Assembly: GCA_017446455.1 (NCBI GenBank)
Contig: JAFSQV010000004.1
Span: 1 to 33,975 of the forward strand
From: Paludibacteraceae bacterium
Lineage (GTDB): Bacteria > Bacteroidota > Bacteroidia > Bacteroidales > Paludibacteraceae
Direction of reading: 5' to 3'
DNA length: 33,975 bases
The notes under the pieces were generated by a model. That model saw nothing but the letters and a program-made list of their open reading frames with translations, was not told the origin of the DNA and did no database searches. The position numbers and the translations under genes were made by a program. Positions 16,601 through 22,634 of this stretch are shown one piece after another. Numbering within the stretch: the stretch's first letter is position 1; each line of letters opens with the position of its first letter.

Positions 16601-17973
16601 TACTTCGTCACAGATGTCGGAGCAAAATCAGCATTTCCTGCCGCAGTCGCTGTAATAGCCACCGGACCACCGATTGCTTTTACGGTCAACACATTTCCTG
16701 ACAAACTCAAATAATCATTCGCTGCCATCGAATATGTAATCGTTTGACCGGTATTAGCACCCGTTTTTGCGTTCTTGGCAACAGCATTTAATGGAATCGT
16801 GTGACCTATCTCCTCATCGCTGATATCCGAAATATCATTAGTCCACTCAATAGTCTGCGGAGTCAGGTTGGTGACATTCAGCGTAAATGCCTCTGAATAA
16901 GCAGCATAATAAGTGCTTGTATTCTTTGCCAAATTAGCCGTTACCGACAAATTATTAATCGTTCCGGAGATATCCTCACGTACGGTCAAAATCGGATTGT
17001 CATCACCATCCGTTCCTGCCGTAAAATAACTTGTGTTAAAGCCGCTATAAGAAATGGTTTGTCCTGTCGTACAAGTAGCGCGTAATACATCTCCTGCACT
17101 CAGCGTCGTTTCGCCGCTTACCAATCCGCTACCATTACCATCTACCCAAGTAATCGAAGGCTCGTTATAACCCGTACCGGAAAGATAATACGTAAGAGAA
17201 GAAAGACCATTATTACTGCTTACCGTCAATGTACAAGTACGAAGACCGTTATTCTGAGGCACAAACTTTACATAAAGAGTTCGTGTGGTTTCCGTAGTGG
17301 ACTCAAACGAACTTAACTCAGTTGTTGCTCCGGTTGTTGCACCTACGAAAAAATCGCCGTCATTTCCGCTTTGCGAAATAGTAACCGTCCCGGCATGCGC
17401 ATGATCAATCTTAATTTGCTTCCAACCAGACTCTTCTCCCACATTGGTATCATCAAACGTCAACGTACTTCCTGCTGCCGGCGTGTTGGCTGCCATCCGA
17501 GCAAAAATTGCATAATATGTATCCGCATTGACTTCTTCAGTTCCCCATCGACTTCCAGTTCCGTAATACGTCGCACTCATCGGATTCGTTGTTGTACCAG
17601 AATTTGAATCGGACGATTTTGACCAACCTTTAAAAGTATAACCGCTTTTCTGAGTGGCGGTATAAGTAAATGTAGCCGAGGTTTGTTTATATCCAGTTAT
17701 CCAATTACCACCAGATGTTTTAGTTTGAGGAGAAGAAGGAGAAATCGAGACCGTTCCACCTGTAGAAGGAGATGCTGCAACAGAAGCACTAAACTTCACA
17801 TCTCCAGCTCCTCCCCACGCACTCTCATTCACGCCAAAAAGTCCAAACGCCACAAATAGCATCGGGGTAATTACCTGATAAAGTGCTGGTTTTATGCTGG
17901 TAATCCTAGACTTTAGTCCTGAGAGCAAGCCGAGAACAACCTTAGAATTATTTACTGAGTCAATCTTTTTCAT
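10675..17973 (-). CDS. Giant secreted multi-domain Ig-like surface protein with type IX-style C-terminal tail
   Basis: 2432 residues. The N-terminus has a ~30-residue polar extension before the hydrophobic signal core (ALYQVITPMLFVAFGLFG, ~31-48). Then: an InlB/Listeria-Bacteroides-like repeat (GYTFKGWS ~111, YYAIFA); an Ig-like domain with TLTFDDTNVG (~165-270); BIG2-like Ig domains (~370-450); and from ~764 to ~1253 five MBG-like Ig repeats of 87-105 residues, each closing with an I/V-T-V-x-K/R strand. A two-part unit occurs twice (~1261-1480 and ~1733-1860; compare WYKDVQISRRAYL with YIKDIQVTRKQYL). At ~1940 a W..SSNW....VPDENADI module leads into a C-terminal half related to the 692-residue protein. 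The last ~40 residues (from TGIDET, ~2393) form the shared tail. No catalytic motif was seen; an adhesin or cell-surface scaffold is likely. Confidence 0.85.
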   Translation of the reverse strand: MKKIDSVNNSKVVLGLLSGLKSRITSIKPALYQVITPMLFVAFGLFGVNESAWGGAGDVKFSASVAASPSTGGTVSISPSSPQTKTSGGNWITGYKQTSATFTYTATQKSGYTFKGWSKSSDSNSGTTTNPMSATYYGTGSRWGTEEVNADTYYAIFARMAANTPAAGSTLTFDDTNVGEESGWKQIKIDHAHAGTVTISQSGNDGDFFVGATTGATTELSSFESTTETTRTLYVKFVPQNNGLRTCTLTVSSNNGLSSLTYYLSGTGYNEPSITWVDGNGSGLVSGETTLSAGDVLRATCTTGQTISYSGFNTSYFTAGTDGDDNPILTVREDISGTINNLSVTANLAKNTSTYYAAYSEAFTLNVTNLTPQTIEWTNDISDISDEEIGHTIPLNAVAKNAKTGANTGQTITYSMAANDYLSLSGNVLTVKAIGGPVAITATAAGNADFAPTSVTKYATVIDMSHPCATSDSYNGKTLDKDNKSLVIYPTLPGKLTFKVVRSSSWFVLNKFTVKEYSSNNSLLATTEYNNSDISTSGETKTVNCNANTTKIELYCDAYLSYSCTVSNVSTTRVTTSSVSLNALSYATDPGQSLGKQVSVSYSNIPVFLSFKSDEDAGVKGTSLWSLSTSKFGGCGKKGSQNVTVTFQSNTKGNFTDKLYVRNNVGTLLHTIDLSASVTAQEQFLKSWNIADTYNTTDQETLQASTTVDNTDFTFTATTSNPANIVSISNAGVMTFSGSGTATIRAYQPGDAMSQEFETTHNITVNKVSPNITNPTGKAIEYRSALKNSTWEEAGVAKVTLRGVPNTVVAGSFSWNDPEHVVMDAAGEHSYKATFTPSDGGMYNNVEYDQTITILRTAQTLEMNNGAVKIAVDGIDAGKPDSKIDLDDLIASQTHDIVNNNERTGAVTYEVISENKANADIAAGNIFSARVIGDYRIRATKAQTDWYNEVTDEFTVTVSKRANTMVISGTSFERFVDQEVTNVRDVQNSDAEVQTSSDFPTIARYDVASNTIVIPNDESDYQMFGSQKTVTIKIWQEETERFEASGEKTITLTVKKYETTKSGEDITLKVNETVTGNYSFTNTSAEYPSNNLNDDFYYTIDAPSFDNEALNNGDQLITYNPSENEITGHNAGTTKITFFQKETYKYTGATLMCNVTVEKRDNQLSNSWGNNVWQKAMNESASLNVSFTSTHGDYANYPISIDRIYGEDVATLTGDAAGATITTNTTKGYAIWHVSQAENYEYYSAEADVIVTVGVPAPPTCYVYQDNSEHEFATGIGDAEGHFETPIAINSPVDKIWFNAKRQWAGVNNFVVQYSKDNGKNWSTLLSPSLDTKYKSSAFSATFPTMQGTERITHVRFGAKTGATLSKWYKDVQISRRAYLNLQDAEKNKISKLPTMMCTIDETSTATAKFYIDYSTCADEIIIESSDPEHFTVSESAINVSDKHDNLLSAKKEITVTYHSTELGTHNAVITVHTSYQTRALSVSGETTKRTPELIWQEGYTNNPLTLPIGLTVNAINPAATTTSTALIKYESSDESVVEIIENGYAFRIIKAGSAVLTATAPENDKWKEVSDTRVINATDKIVQEIVWNQSFPRFMEPGDVIDLDAKVYLRNLTTNALIYSAERTPCINYTCPTNNGVVTVSGNKMTVLDYGEVKVTASVGGNADYAAAASVIMLINVRQPSVGCETPLVLNRTDIIDMFEVDVDFSNYFNLTTEEMVSDVIAIDHAQGKPDKLSFSYEGEVYTVPVLGTEYFGGFIKFEQHVNGSWIAVTNSRVETVKNEWNTKSNLQLDENADALRIIREQGGTGHHYIKDIQVTRKQYLRETNNEINLGEIKIGQATPVTIGFDYSDVKGDLTARTINNTTDLTIKDNGVIDLECGSFGHYDLQVTFTPSKDGDWQGTVEVYDNIANLSITVTLTATVTANEEYIFDVAGEWNNSSNWTTNLVPDENADITVAKDMIISSAANVKSITIEEGVTVTVKKGITLQIGNGAPKGLTTYGNLYVEDSAQVIIQDGGILNINNFTLEASIGGNGTPASSGQVGGEGDLDVNGEIYFQISFDPSGAISYGWYDFTVPFEVDVLNGIFDKDGNKLTYNVDYAIMDFSEAKRAVNGKHWNWFSGTLQPGTLYSITLEETKTWNTFLFKRKTDVDTFGSNVYGASCSDGGAKKDCGWNGMGNGTLRYCQLNNLPDQTKVLVYDHINDRYMEREAADYTYAVGTAFFVQVDEAKNIDLTTVTEQRAFLAPARERRSVEEFRLALTEEGNANVADYMWVSASEEATGEYVIGRDLLKMGTPTQAKVAQIWSTNNGLTLCDIEMPLVNNKANCALGLYAPKAGMYELTVDRAPEDASLYLTYNDQVIWDLTASPYVFDLAKGTTEGYGLRITARAPQIATGIDETNADSQSVRKVVINDKIYLITPEGKMYDIVGKSVKY

Positions 17974-18218
17974 ATCCTTTTTATACCTTAAATTTCTTAT
18001 CTCACTTCGCTCGAACGATTATTTCGCTAGCGAAATTTTCTATTGTTTGTTTTTTGTCGTGACAAAGTGGCAAAGTTGGCAAACTCCTTTATTTTTGCGG
18101 CCTCAGCGCACTTTGTCACTTTCGACACTTTTTACCATTTTGCAAACTATATTTTACAAATGTACGATTTTTAAGATTGAATGTACATTTTCTAAGCCAT
18201 AGTTTCCAAAATCGAGTG
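17974..18218 (-). promoter_or_regulatory. Long structured 5' leader of the giant gene
   Basis: If transcription starts near 18212 the leader is ~240 nt, much longer than others here. It contains a perfect 16-nt palindrome ATTTCGCTAGCGAAAT (18021-18036); a perfect 11-bp inverted repeat GTGACAAAGTG (18059-18069) with CACTTTGTCAC (18109-18119), 39 nt apart; and AAATGTAC (18158-18165) with GTACATTT (18183-18190). There is no coding sequence. I do not recognise a known riboswitch. The 11-bp repeat could fold into a long stem in mRNA. Confidence 0.5.
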
Positions 18219-18250
18219 CAAAATTAATATTTCCAAATGACATACGCAAA
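18219..18250 (-). promoter_or_regulatory. Bacteroidetes-type promoter of the giant gene
   Basis: Minus strand: TTTG (18250-18247), exactly 20 nt, TAATTTTG (18226-18219). Full consensus match. A sequence upstream of its -33 box (18259-18302) resembles one upstream of the 692-residue gene's promoter. Confidence 0.75.
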
Positions 18251-18258
18251 TTTTATAC

Positions 18259-18302
18259 GCGCGCAAGCGCACGATTAATAATAAGGAATAGCCGAATCTT
18301 AA
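18259..18302 (-). promoter_or_regulatory. Candidate shared upstream regulatory element, copy A
   Basis: Written on the plus strand: a GC-rich alternating block (GCGCGCAAGCGCACGATT) followed by ATAAGGAA, TAGCCG and TCTTA. The same ordered words occur at 21792-21839 beside the 692-residue gene's promoter, at nearly the same distance from the -33 box (ATAAGGAA starts 31 nt from it here, 27 nt there). A position just upstream of -33 suits an activator site. Inference from two copies only. The element also lies ~50 nt upstream of the plus-strand promoter at 18350. Confidence 0.5.
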
Positions 18303-18349
18303 AAAATGTACTGTTTTAATGTTGTAAAAAGCAGAAAAGTCACTTTTTT

Positions 18350-18381
18350 CTTGCATATGTAGAAAAAAAGCAGTACTTTTG
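18350..18381 (+). promoter_or_regulatory. Bacteroidetes-type promoter of the four-helix membrane protein
   Basis: CTTG (18350-18353, one mismatch to TTTG), 20 nt, TACTTTTG (18374-18381). The start codon at 18406 lies 24 nt past the -7 box, giving a short leader. Confidence 0.65.
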
Positions 18382-18405
18382 CACCGCAATTGCAAGAAAA
18401 TAAAG

Positions 18406-18909
18406 ATGAGTAGAGCAGAAAAAGCGATGTACCGCAGGTGGGTATACATGGCCGTGGCAATCATTGCCGCAGTCGTGTTGTTGCATCACCCGGTATGTAA
18501 TTTCCTGGACGATAAAGGCATTCTGTATGTCCGCAGTTTCTCTATGACGCAGGAGGAATTTGTGGTTACGCAAACAGAATTGGCTACCAACATCAGCTCC
18601 ACGACCGCAACGATGTCCGTGAAAGGCCTCTACTACTGCATAAAAGCCATGATTGTCGGCGTCATCCTCTGTTTCCTGTGCTTCTTCAGCGACAAATGGC
18701 GTATTATTATCGCCGTCGTAACAGCTTTTATAGCGGGCTTTTACTATGTCTTTCTGGTCTATTATATATCAAAAATAGCCGATCTGCATTACGCGACCGT
18801 CTATCCGAACTTCATGGCGATTCTTCCCGCCGTTGTGTGCCAAATGATGCTTCTCGTCAGAAAGAATATCTTCGACGAGATTGCTTACGCAGAAGACCAT
18901 AACCCATAA
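18406..18909 (+). CDS. Hypothetical four-helix inner-membrane protein
   Basis: 167 residues from the ATG at 18406, chosen because it follows the promoter at a normal distance; in-frame codons further upstream are inside the promoter. Hydrophobic segments: ~13-28 (VYMAVAIIAAVVLLHH), then a ~45-residue extracytoplasmic loop (ILYVRSFSMTQEEF...), then three closely packed helices (~78-94, ~99-120, ~129-147) and a charged C-terminus (RKNIFDEIAYAEDHNP). This order (one helix, long loop, three helices, polar tail) resembles the DUF4293 proteins of Bacteroidetes, but I see no clear sequence motif, so the link is weak. Its last 53 nt overlap, tail to tail, the end of the minus-strand Cys-rich gene. 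Function unknown. Confidence 0.7.
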   Translation: MSRAEKAMYRRWVYMAVAIIAAVVLLHHPVCNFLDDKGILYVRSFSMTQEEFVVTQTELATNISSTTATMSVKGLYYCIKAMIVGVILCFLCFFSDKWRIIIAVVTAFIAGFYYVFLVYYISKIADLHYATVYPNFMAILPAVVCQMMLLVRKNIFDEIAYAEDHNP

Positions 18910-19630
18910 CGAGTGTGGCCATAAACAACCAGACTTGCCAGCCGTCGTCTATCGGACAACGGCAGTATCCGTGTTCTTCATCGCAAGTGCAGCCGTCTAA
19001 TGCATCGTGACCGCAGACCGTGCACACCCATTTCGTACCATCCCATACCCAGTGACATTGATCACAAACGCCCGGAGGTAACGGCATATCTTTCTTCGCG
19101 TACGCTGCGCCTCTATGCTGCATTCCTGCGTACGTCTCTTCTGCCGATCTACCGCCCGAAACAGACGAAGCAGAAGTGATAAATCCTTGTACTACCGGCG
19201 GAATATACATCGAAGAATTGGCAGTATAATTGATTCCTCGCGACGTACTACTTGACGCGCCGGAAGAAACCTGGCCATAACCTCCATTTCCTCCCATTCC
19301 TCCGCTGTTCACCACTGTCACACGTGCCGAAGATGTCGTCGCTATGCGCGTATTGCCCGTGCTCATCGGAGCCGCCGTACTCTTCATTTCCATTTGCGGC
19401 ATAGCTACCGGAGACGAAGAGAGAGAAAACGACGATCGGCGAACAGAAGAAACAACTACCGACGGCGCAGGACTCTTATAACTCGAGCTATAAGTCATCG
19501 CCGGCCGTACGTACACCTCCGTCTCCAAATTCTTGGGCATCGTCATAACGTAGAAGATACATAGTGACCAAATCACCATGCACACGCCAAGTAAGAAAAA
19601 TATGAATGCCCGACGACTCTGCATACTCAA
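18857..19630 (-). CDS. Hypothetical Cys-rich protein with N- and C-terminal membrane segments
   Basis: 257 residues. A helix at ~9-30 (FIFFLLGVCMVIWSLCIFYV) acts as a signal anchor. Residues ~40-165 are Ser/Thr/Gly/Val-rich low complexity. Residues ~180-226 carry eight cysteines in CDQC, CTVC, CTC and CRC, a zinc-ribbon-like or disulfide-bonded unit. The protein ends PIDDG, a hydrophobic helix (WQVWLFMATLVMGYGLL) and a basic tail (RKQSRRRYSF), a tripartite arrangement like known cell-surface sorting signals. It starts 7 nt after the stop of the 692-residue secreted protein, so they form an operon. The last 53 nt overlap the end of the plus-strand membrane-protein gene. Not recognised as any named family. 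Confidence 0.7.
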   Translation of the reverse strand: MSMQSRRAFIFFLLGVCMVIWSLCIFYVMTMPKNLETEVYVRPAMTYSSSYKSPAPSVVVSSVRRSSFSLSSSPVAMPQMEMKSTAAPMSTGNTRIATTSSARVTVVNSGGMGGNGGYGQVSSGASSSTSRGINYTANSSMYIPPVVQGFITSASSVSGGRSAEETYAGMQHRGAAYAKKDMPLPPGVCDQCHWVWDGTKWVCTVCGHDALDGCTCDEEHGYCRCPIDDGWQVWLFMATLVMGYGLLRKQSRRRYSF

Positions 19631-19637
19631 CTCCCGA

Positions 19638-21716
19638 TTAACGACTTACCACAACACCCAACACGTTGTATATCAAGCCGTTCTTTATCACAAACAACCG
19701 GCCGTCCTTTATGAATTTACGACTCTCCGTGCCATCGCCCACTTTCTCCAGATCGGTGGTGATAGCCGGCGCATCATTACGCTCCGTAATATAGAAACGA
19801 TCTCTAATCTCACTATTCGGTTCAGCAAAGAACGTATATTGCATACCTTCCTCGATCGCTATCGTCTCCTGGGCCTGAGCGTCGTACAACGACCACTCCG
19901 TCTCTCCGCTCAACGCCCCGAACGTCAAGGTATAAGCTGTCTCTTCACCTGTACGCACGCCTATCTTCGTTCCGGCAATATGATTCGTTGCATCTACTGC
20001 CAAAGCTTCTTCGCCTTCAAGCGTGAAGATATTTAAGTTACCCTGCATCAGTTTATGCGCATCGTAACCGTTCTCGAACGCCGCGTCGTACTCTTCAGCC
20101 TCTAACAAGTACACCTGATCTCTCCATCCATCCGCTTCTACCATTACGCACAGGCTACCCTTCTGTTGCTCCTCAGCGCGTTTAGCGCGTAAAGGCGTAT
20201 TACTATGCGTCGCATTCCAAACTAAGCGCTCGTAGTTCAATGTCAGCGTACTACCTGCACTATTTGCCTTCACATAGAATCCCTGCATAGCAGGAATAAC
20301 CGCAGGCAACAGAAAACCGTCCTTCACTGTTCCCGCCAAATGAATAGGAATAGCGATAAACTGACCGGCAGCATTACCATCAAACTCCGTTAACGCCGTC
20401 ACATCATTCTTCGAACCGGTATTGAACAGATAAATCGTTGCATCAACACCCGTAGAGAAATCGGTGTCCACAAACTTCGTAATATCTATCGGAGCGGTGT
20501 AACTATTGGCCAGCACATTGATGCCCGGCTCTGCGGAAGTAGGCGTATAGGACAAATTTAATACCTGATCGCCATTAGACGCTAATTGGCCCTTATGCTC
20601 AATCAGGATTCCTGCAGGATCCATATACTGCGAAGTACAATATCCCACAAACGGCTCTAAGGTCAAGGTCTTACGTTTATTCTTCCATTCACCGGAGTCT
20701 TCGAACCAACTATAGACCCAACTATTGGGGAAAATGGTCTTTGCTGCCGTGCCGGCTACCATCGGCGAACCCACATACTGATACGAACCCACATTATTAC
20801 GGTCGTCAGCCGTCATGTCGAAATACGCTTTCGAATACATCTCTGCCGTAGCGCTCGGCATCGTCGTACAACTCGGATCAATCAGCAGCACACCTGATTG
20901 ACCTTGGTTGGTACCCGCCGTTGCGGCCTGCAACTTAAAGTTCTCCGTGGTCGCATTTTTTACTCCACCATCTCCGACCTTCAGTGTACCCGTCGGTGCA
21001 ACTGTCACTTTATTCGTTCCCTCAATCGTCACGCTCTTGGCAGTTGCATTTCCTGTAATAACCGCATCATGACGAATAAACACGGAATCGTTAATGGTCG
21101 GCAATGCATTCGGCAACCAGTTATCCGCTTGCTCCCATTTCAAATGATCACTTTCTGACCCGCTACCATTGCCTTTGAAGATAAACTTCGGTATAAGAGT
21201 ATAAGTAATCGTAATATAATTGACCGCGACCGTGGACCAAGTGCCGGCTTTTTCGAAAACAATAGGAACGGATTCAAAAGTCGTATATACTTTGGAACCC
21301 GAAGATAAATTCGCCGTAATCATCCAATGCACATCTCCGGTGCGCGAGCCATCACCAACGGTGATATAAGAGCCTATACCGGAAGCTTTGTTGACATTAA
21401 TCGTTACTTTGGAAACAGCGAGATTATAATCCGCATCTACGCTCCATGACAAAGTAAACGTAGCGCCGGTATTCTGAGGAACAAGACCTACCGGGCCACT
21501 CGCCATGTATAAATTTCCCAAGGTGGAATAGATTGCTTTATTCGTTCCCACAAGAGTAAACGTCACCTTATGATCTTCTGCATCCCACGAAACGGAATGA
21601 CTCGTTTCGTTAAAACTGCTAACCAGTGTTGACTGATTTATTGTTGATGTAGAAGCGCTCAGTGGTATAGCCCATACTCCTAAAAGGAGCATCCATATAT
21701 ATCGAATTTTAAGCAT
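19638..21716 (-). CDS. Secreted adhesin-like protein, paralogous to the giant protein's C-terminal half, with the shared tail
   Basis: 692 residues. Signal peptide ~1-21 (YIWMLLLGVWAIPLSAS). Residues ~25-180 are a beta-rich domain with repeated T/S strands. From ~185 comes the module FKGNGSGSESDHLKWEQADNW (in key features: W..A.NW....LPT..D.V.I), then AKSVTIEGTNKVTV and LKVGDGG, equivalent to the NWTTNLVPDENADITV / AANVKSITIE region of the giant protein (~1944). Next is a segment containing YQYVGSPM and a C-terminal domain. The last ~40 residues (DLEKV...KFIKDGRLFVIKNGLIYN..G) match the tail shared by five products here, so type IX-like secretion is likely. It has its own consensus promoter, and the Cys-rich gene follows 7 nt later. 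No enzymatic motif; surface adhesin likely. Confidence 0.82.
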   Translation of the reverse strand: MLKIRYIWMLLLGVWAIPLSASTSTINQSTLVSSFNETSHSVSWDAEDHKVTFTLVGTNKAIYSTLGNLYMASGPVGLVPQNTGATFTLSWSVDADYNLAVSKVTINVNKASGIGSYITVGDGSRTGDVHWMITANLSSGSKVYTTFESVPIVFEKAGTWSTVAVNYITITYTLIPKFIFKGNGSGSESDHLKWEQADNWLPNALPTINDSVFIRHDAVITGNATAKSVTIEGTNKVTVAPTGTLKVGDGGVKNATTENFKLQAATAGTNQGQSGVLLIDPSCTTMPSATAEMYSKAYFDMTADDRNNVGSYQYVGSPMVAGTAAKTIFPNSWVYSWFEDSGEWKNKRKTLTLEPFVGYCTSQYMDPAGILIEHKGQLASNGDQVLNLSYTPTSAEPGINVLANSYTAPIDITKFVDTDFSTGVDATIYLFNTGSKNDVTALTEFDGNAAGQFIAIPIHLAGTVKDGFLLPAVIPAMQGFYVKANSAGSTLTLNYERLVWNATHSNTPLRAKRAEEQQKGSLCVMVEADGWRDQVYLLEAEEYDAAFENGYDAHKLMQGNLNIFTLEGEEALAVDATNHIAGTKIGVRTGEETAYTLTFGALSGETEWSLYDAQAQETIAIEEGMQYTFFAEPNSEIRDRFYITERNDAPAITTDLEKVGDGTESRKFIKDGRLFVIKNGLIYNVLGVVVSR

Positions 21717-21756
21717 TTATGTACCTTTTTAAAACAGAATAACCCAAAAACGGGCG

Positions 21757-21788
21757 CAAAATTAATATATTTCTTCGAAATACACAAA
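21757..21788 (-). promoter_or_regulatory. Bacteroidetes-type promoter of the 692-residue gene
   Basis: Minus strand: TTTG (21788-21785), exactly 20 nt, TAATTTTG (21764-21757). Full match, with the same -7 box as the giant gene. Leader about 35 nt. Confidence 0.75.
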
Positions 21789-21791
21789 AAA

Positions 21792-21839
21792 TCGCACGCT
21801 CGCGCGTACGATTCATAAGGAAGTATAGCCGTTTCTTAA
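21792..21839 (-). promoter_or_regulatory. Candidate shared upstream regulatory element, copy B
   Basis: Plus-strand view: GC-rich block (CGCTCGCGCGTACGATT), ATAAGGAA (21815-21822), TAGCCG, TCTTAA. Same order as at 18259-18302. Overlapping it is an inverted repeat CCGTTT cttaac AAACGG (21829-21846). This gap (21717-21873) also receives the end of the PqqD operon, for which no clear terminator is visible. Confidence 0.5.
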
Positions 21840-21873
21840 CAAACGGACACTTTTATTTATAATTTTTCCCCTT

Positions 21874-22155
21874 TTATTCTATCACTCCTGCTTCGCGCCA
21901 AGAAGCGATAGTAGCCTCTACGTCACTCATCGCTTGTTCCGGCGAAACTTCGTATTCCGCACAGAGCGCTTTGCATAGTTCCACAGCCGTAAACTCGCCT
22001 TGAGAAACGCTCTTTTCTTCTGCTTCTTTCCAAAGGAAAGCGGCCGTCTCATTGAGCGTAATCATCTTATTAAAATTGATGAGCGCCATCGACTCGCCTA
22101 CCAGAATAAATTCATTGCCTAACTTGCGCAATTTAAAACCTTCAATTGTCTTCAT
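21874..22155 (-). CDS. PqqD-family protein (RiPP-recognition-element-like fold)
   Basis: 93 residues from the ATG at 22155. That start places the beginning 8 nt after the S26 peptidase stop; longer in-frame extensions run back into the peptidase gene. The sequence shows the PqqD pattern: a beta-rich N-terminus (FKLRKLGNEFILVGES), then INFNKMITLNETAAFLWKEA and a C-terminal winged helix (LCKALCAEYEVSPEQAMSDVEATIASWREAGVIE in outline: L...L...Y.V....A..DV......W...G.I). PqqD proteins bind leader peptides of ribosomally made natural products, but many Bacteroidales copies stand alone with unknown targets. It is the last gene of the M6/secreted/S26/PqqD operon; no radical-SAM or cyclase gene is nearby. 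Confidence 0.85.
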   Translation of the reverse strand: MKTIEGFKLRKLGNEFILVGESMALINFNKMITLNETAAFLWKEAEEKSVSQGEFTAVELCKALCAEYEVSPEQAMSDVEATIASWREAGVIE

Positions 22156-22163
22156 AATGATTC

Positions 22164-22634
22164 TTATTTTTCGGTATCCCTGTATAACGGAACAACGGTA
22201 TGACGATAAATTTTTAATAAAAAACCTCGAATTGGCAGCAGTGCATGCCAGAGTCTCCCTCGCGTAAGCAGTTTGGCTCGTCCCTTCGGAGTTTCTATCC
22301 GCCGAACTCGACCGATAACATCCGATCTTCGGCATGTTTCTTCGCCTTGCAAATTGCCGTCTCCCTGTAACACAAGGAGTTCTCCGTGCTCGTCGTGCGC
22401 TATTCGCACGAGTCGGTGCAGCACGTAGGTCGTCTGTCCACCGGGCTGCGTAGCACCTACAAGGAGTATATCTCCGCGCCGCGGAGAACGAGTAAGCGGA
22501 GCCAAAATCACACTGTCGTGATTCCCCTCTATGAACGGCCGCATACTATTGCCGGAAGGGGTAAAACGCACCTCTTTCTCTTCGGCTAATAATCGCGCCA
22601 ATTCCGGAACTAATATCTCGTTCGCTATCTTCAT
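22164..22634 (-). CDS. S26-family signal-peptidase-like serine protease (S24/S26 fold)
   Basis: 156 residues. PSGNSMRPFI holds the presumed nucleophile Ser30, RRGDILLVG (~52-60) is the next conserved strand, YVLHRLVRI places His73 where bacterial SPase I has its general-base lysine, and LQGDGN (Asp92) matches the C-terminal GD box. Ser/His/Asp is the SipW/SEC11 (S26B) arrangement rather than the Ser/Lys type. There is no N-terminal membrane anchor; a hydrophobic patch near the C-terminus (LWHALLPIRGFLLKIY) may associate with membrane. Its ATG directly follows the stop of the 174-residue secreted gene and PqqD follows after 8 nt. Substrate unknown; processing of a co-encoded secreted protein or peptide is the obvious guess. 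Confidence 0.85.
   Translation of the reverse strand: MKIANEILVPELARLLAEEKEVRFTPSGNSMRPFIEGNHDSVILAPLTRSPRRGDILLVGATQPGGQTTYVLHRLVRIAHDEHGELLVLQGDGNLQGEETCRRSDVIGRVRRIETPKGRAKLLTRGRLWHALLPIRGFLLKIYRHTVVPLYRDTEK

Noticed and set aside
18090-18097. TATTTTTG as a plus-strand -7 box in the giant gene's leader
   Set aside because: No TTTG occurs 19-21 nt upstream, and no gene starts shortly after it.
21874-22335. A longer PqqD start (153 residues)
   Set aside because: The extra 60 codons overlap the S26 peptidase gene in another frame and bear no PqqD similarity; the ATG at 22155 fits the family start and operon spacing.
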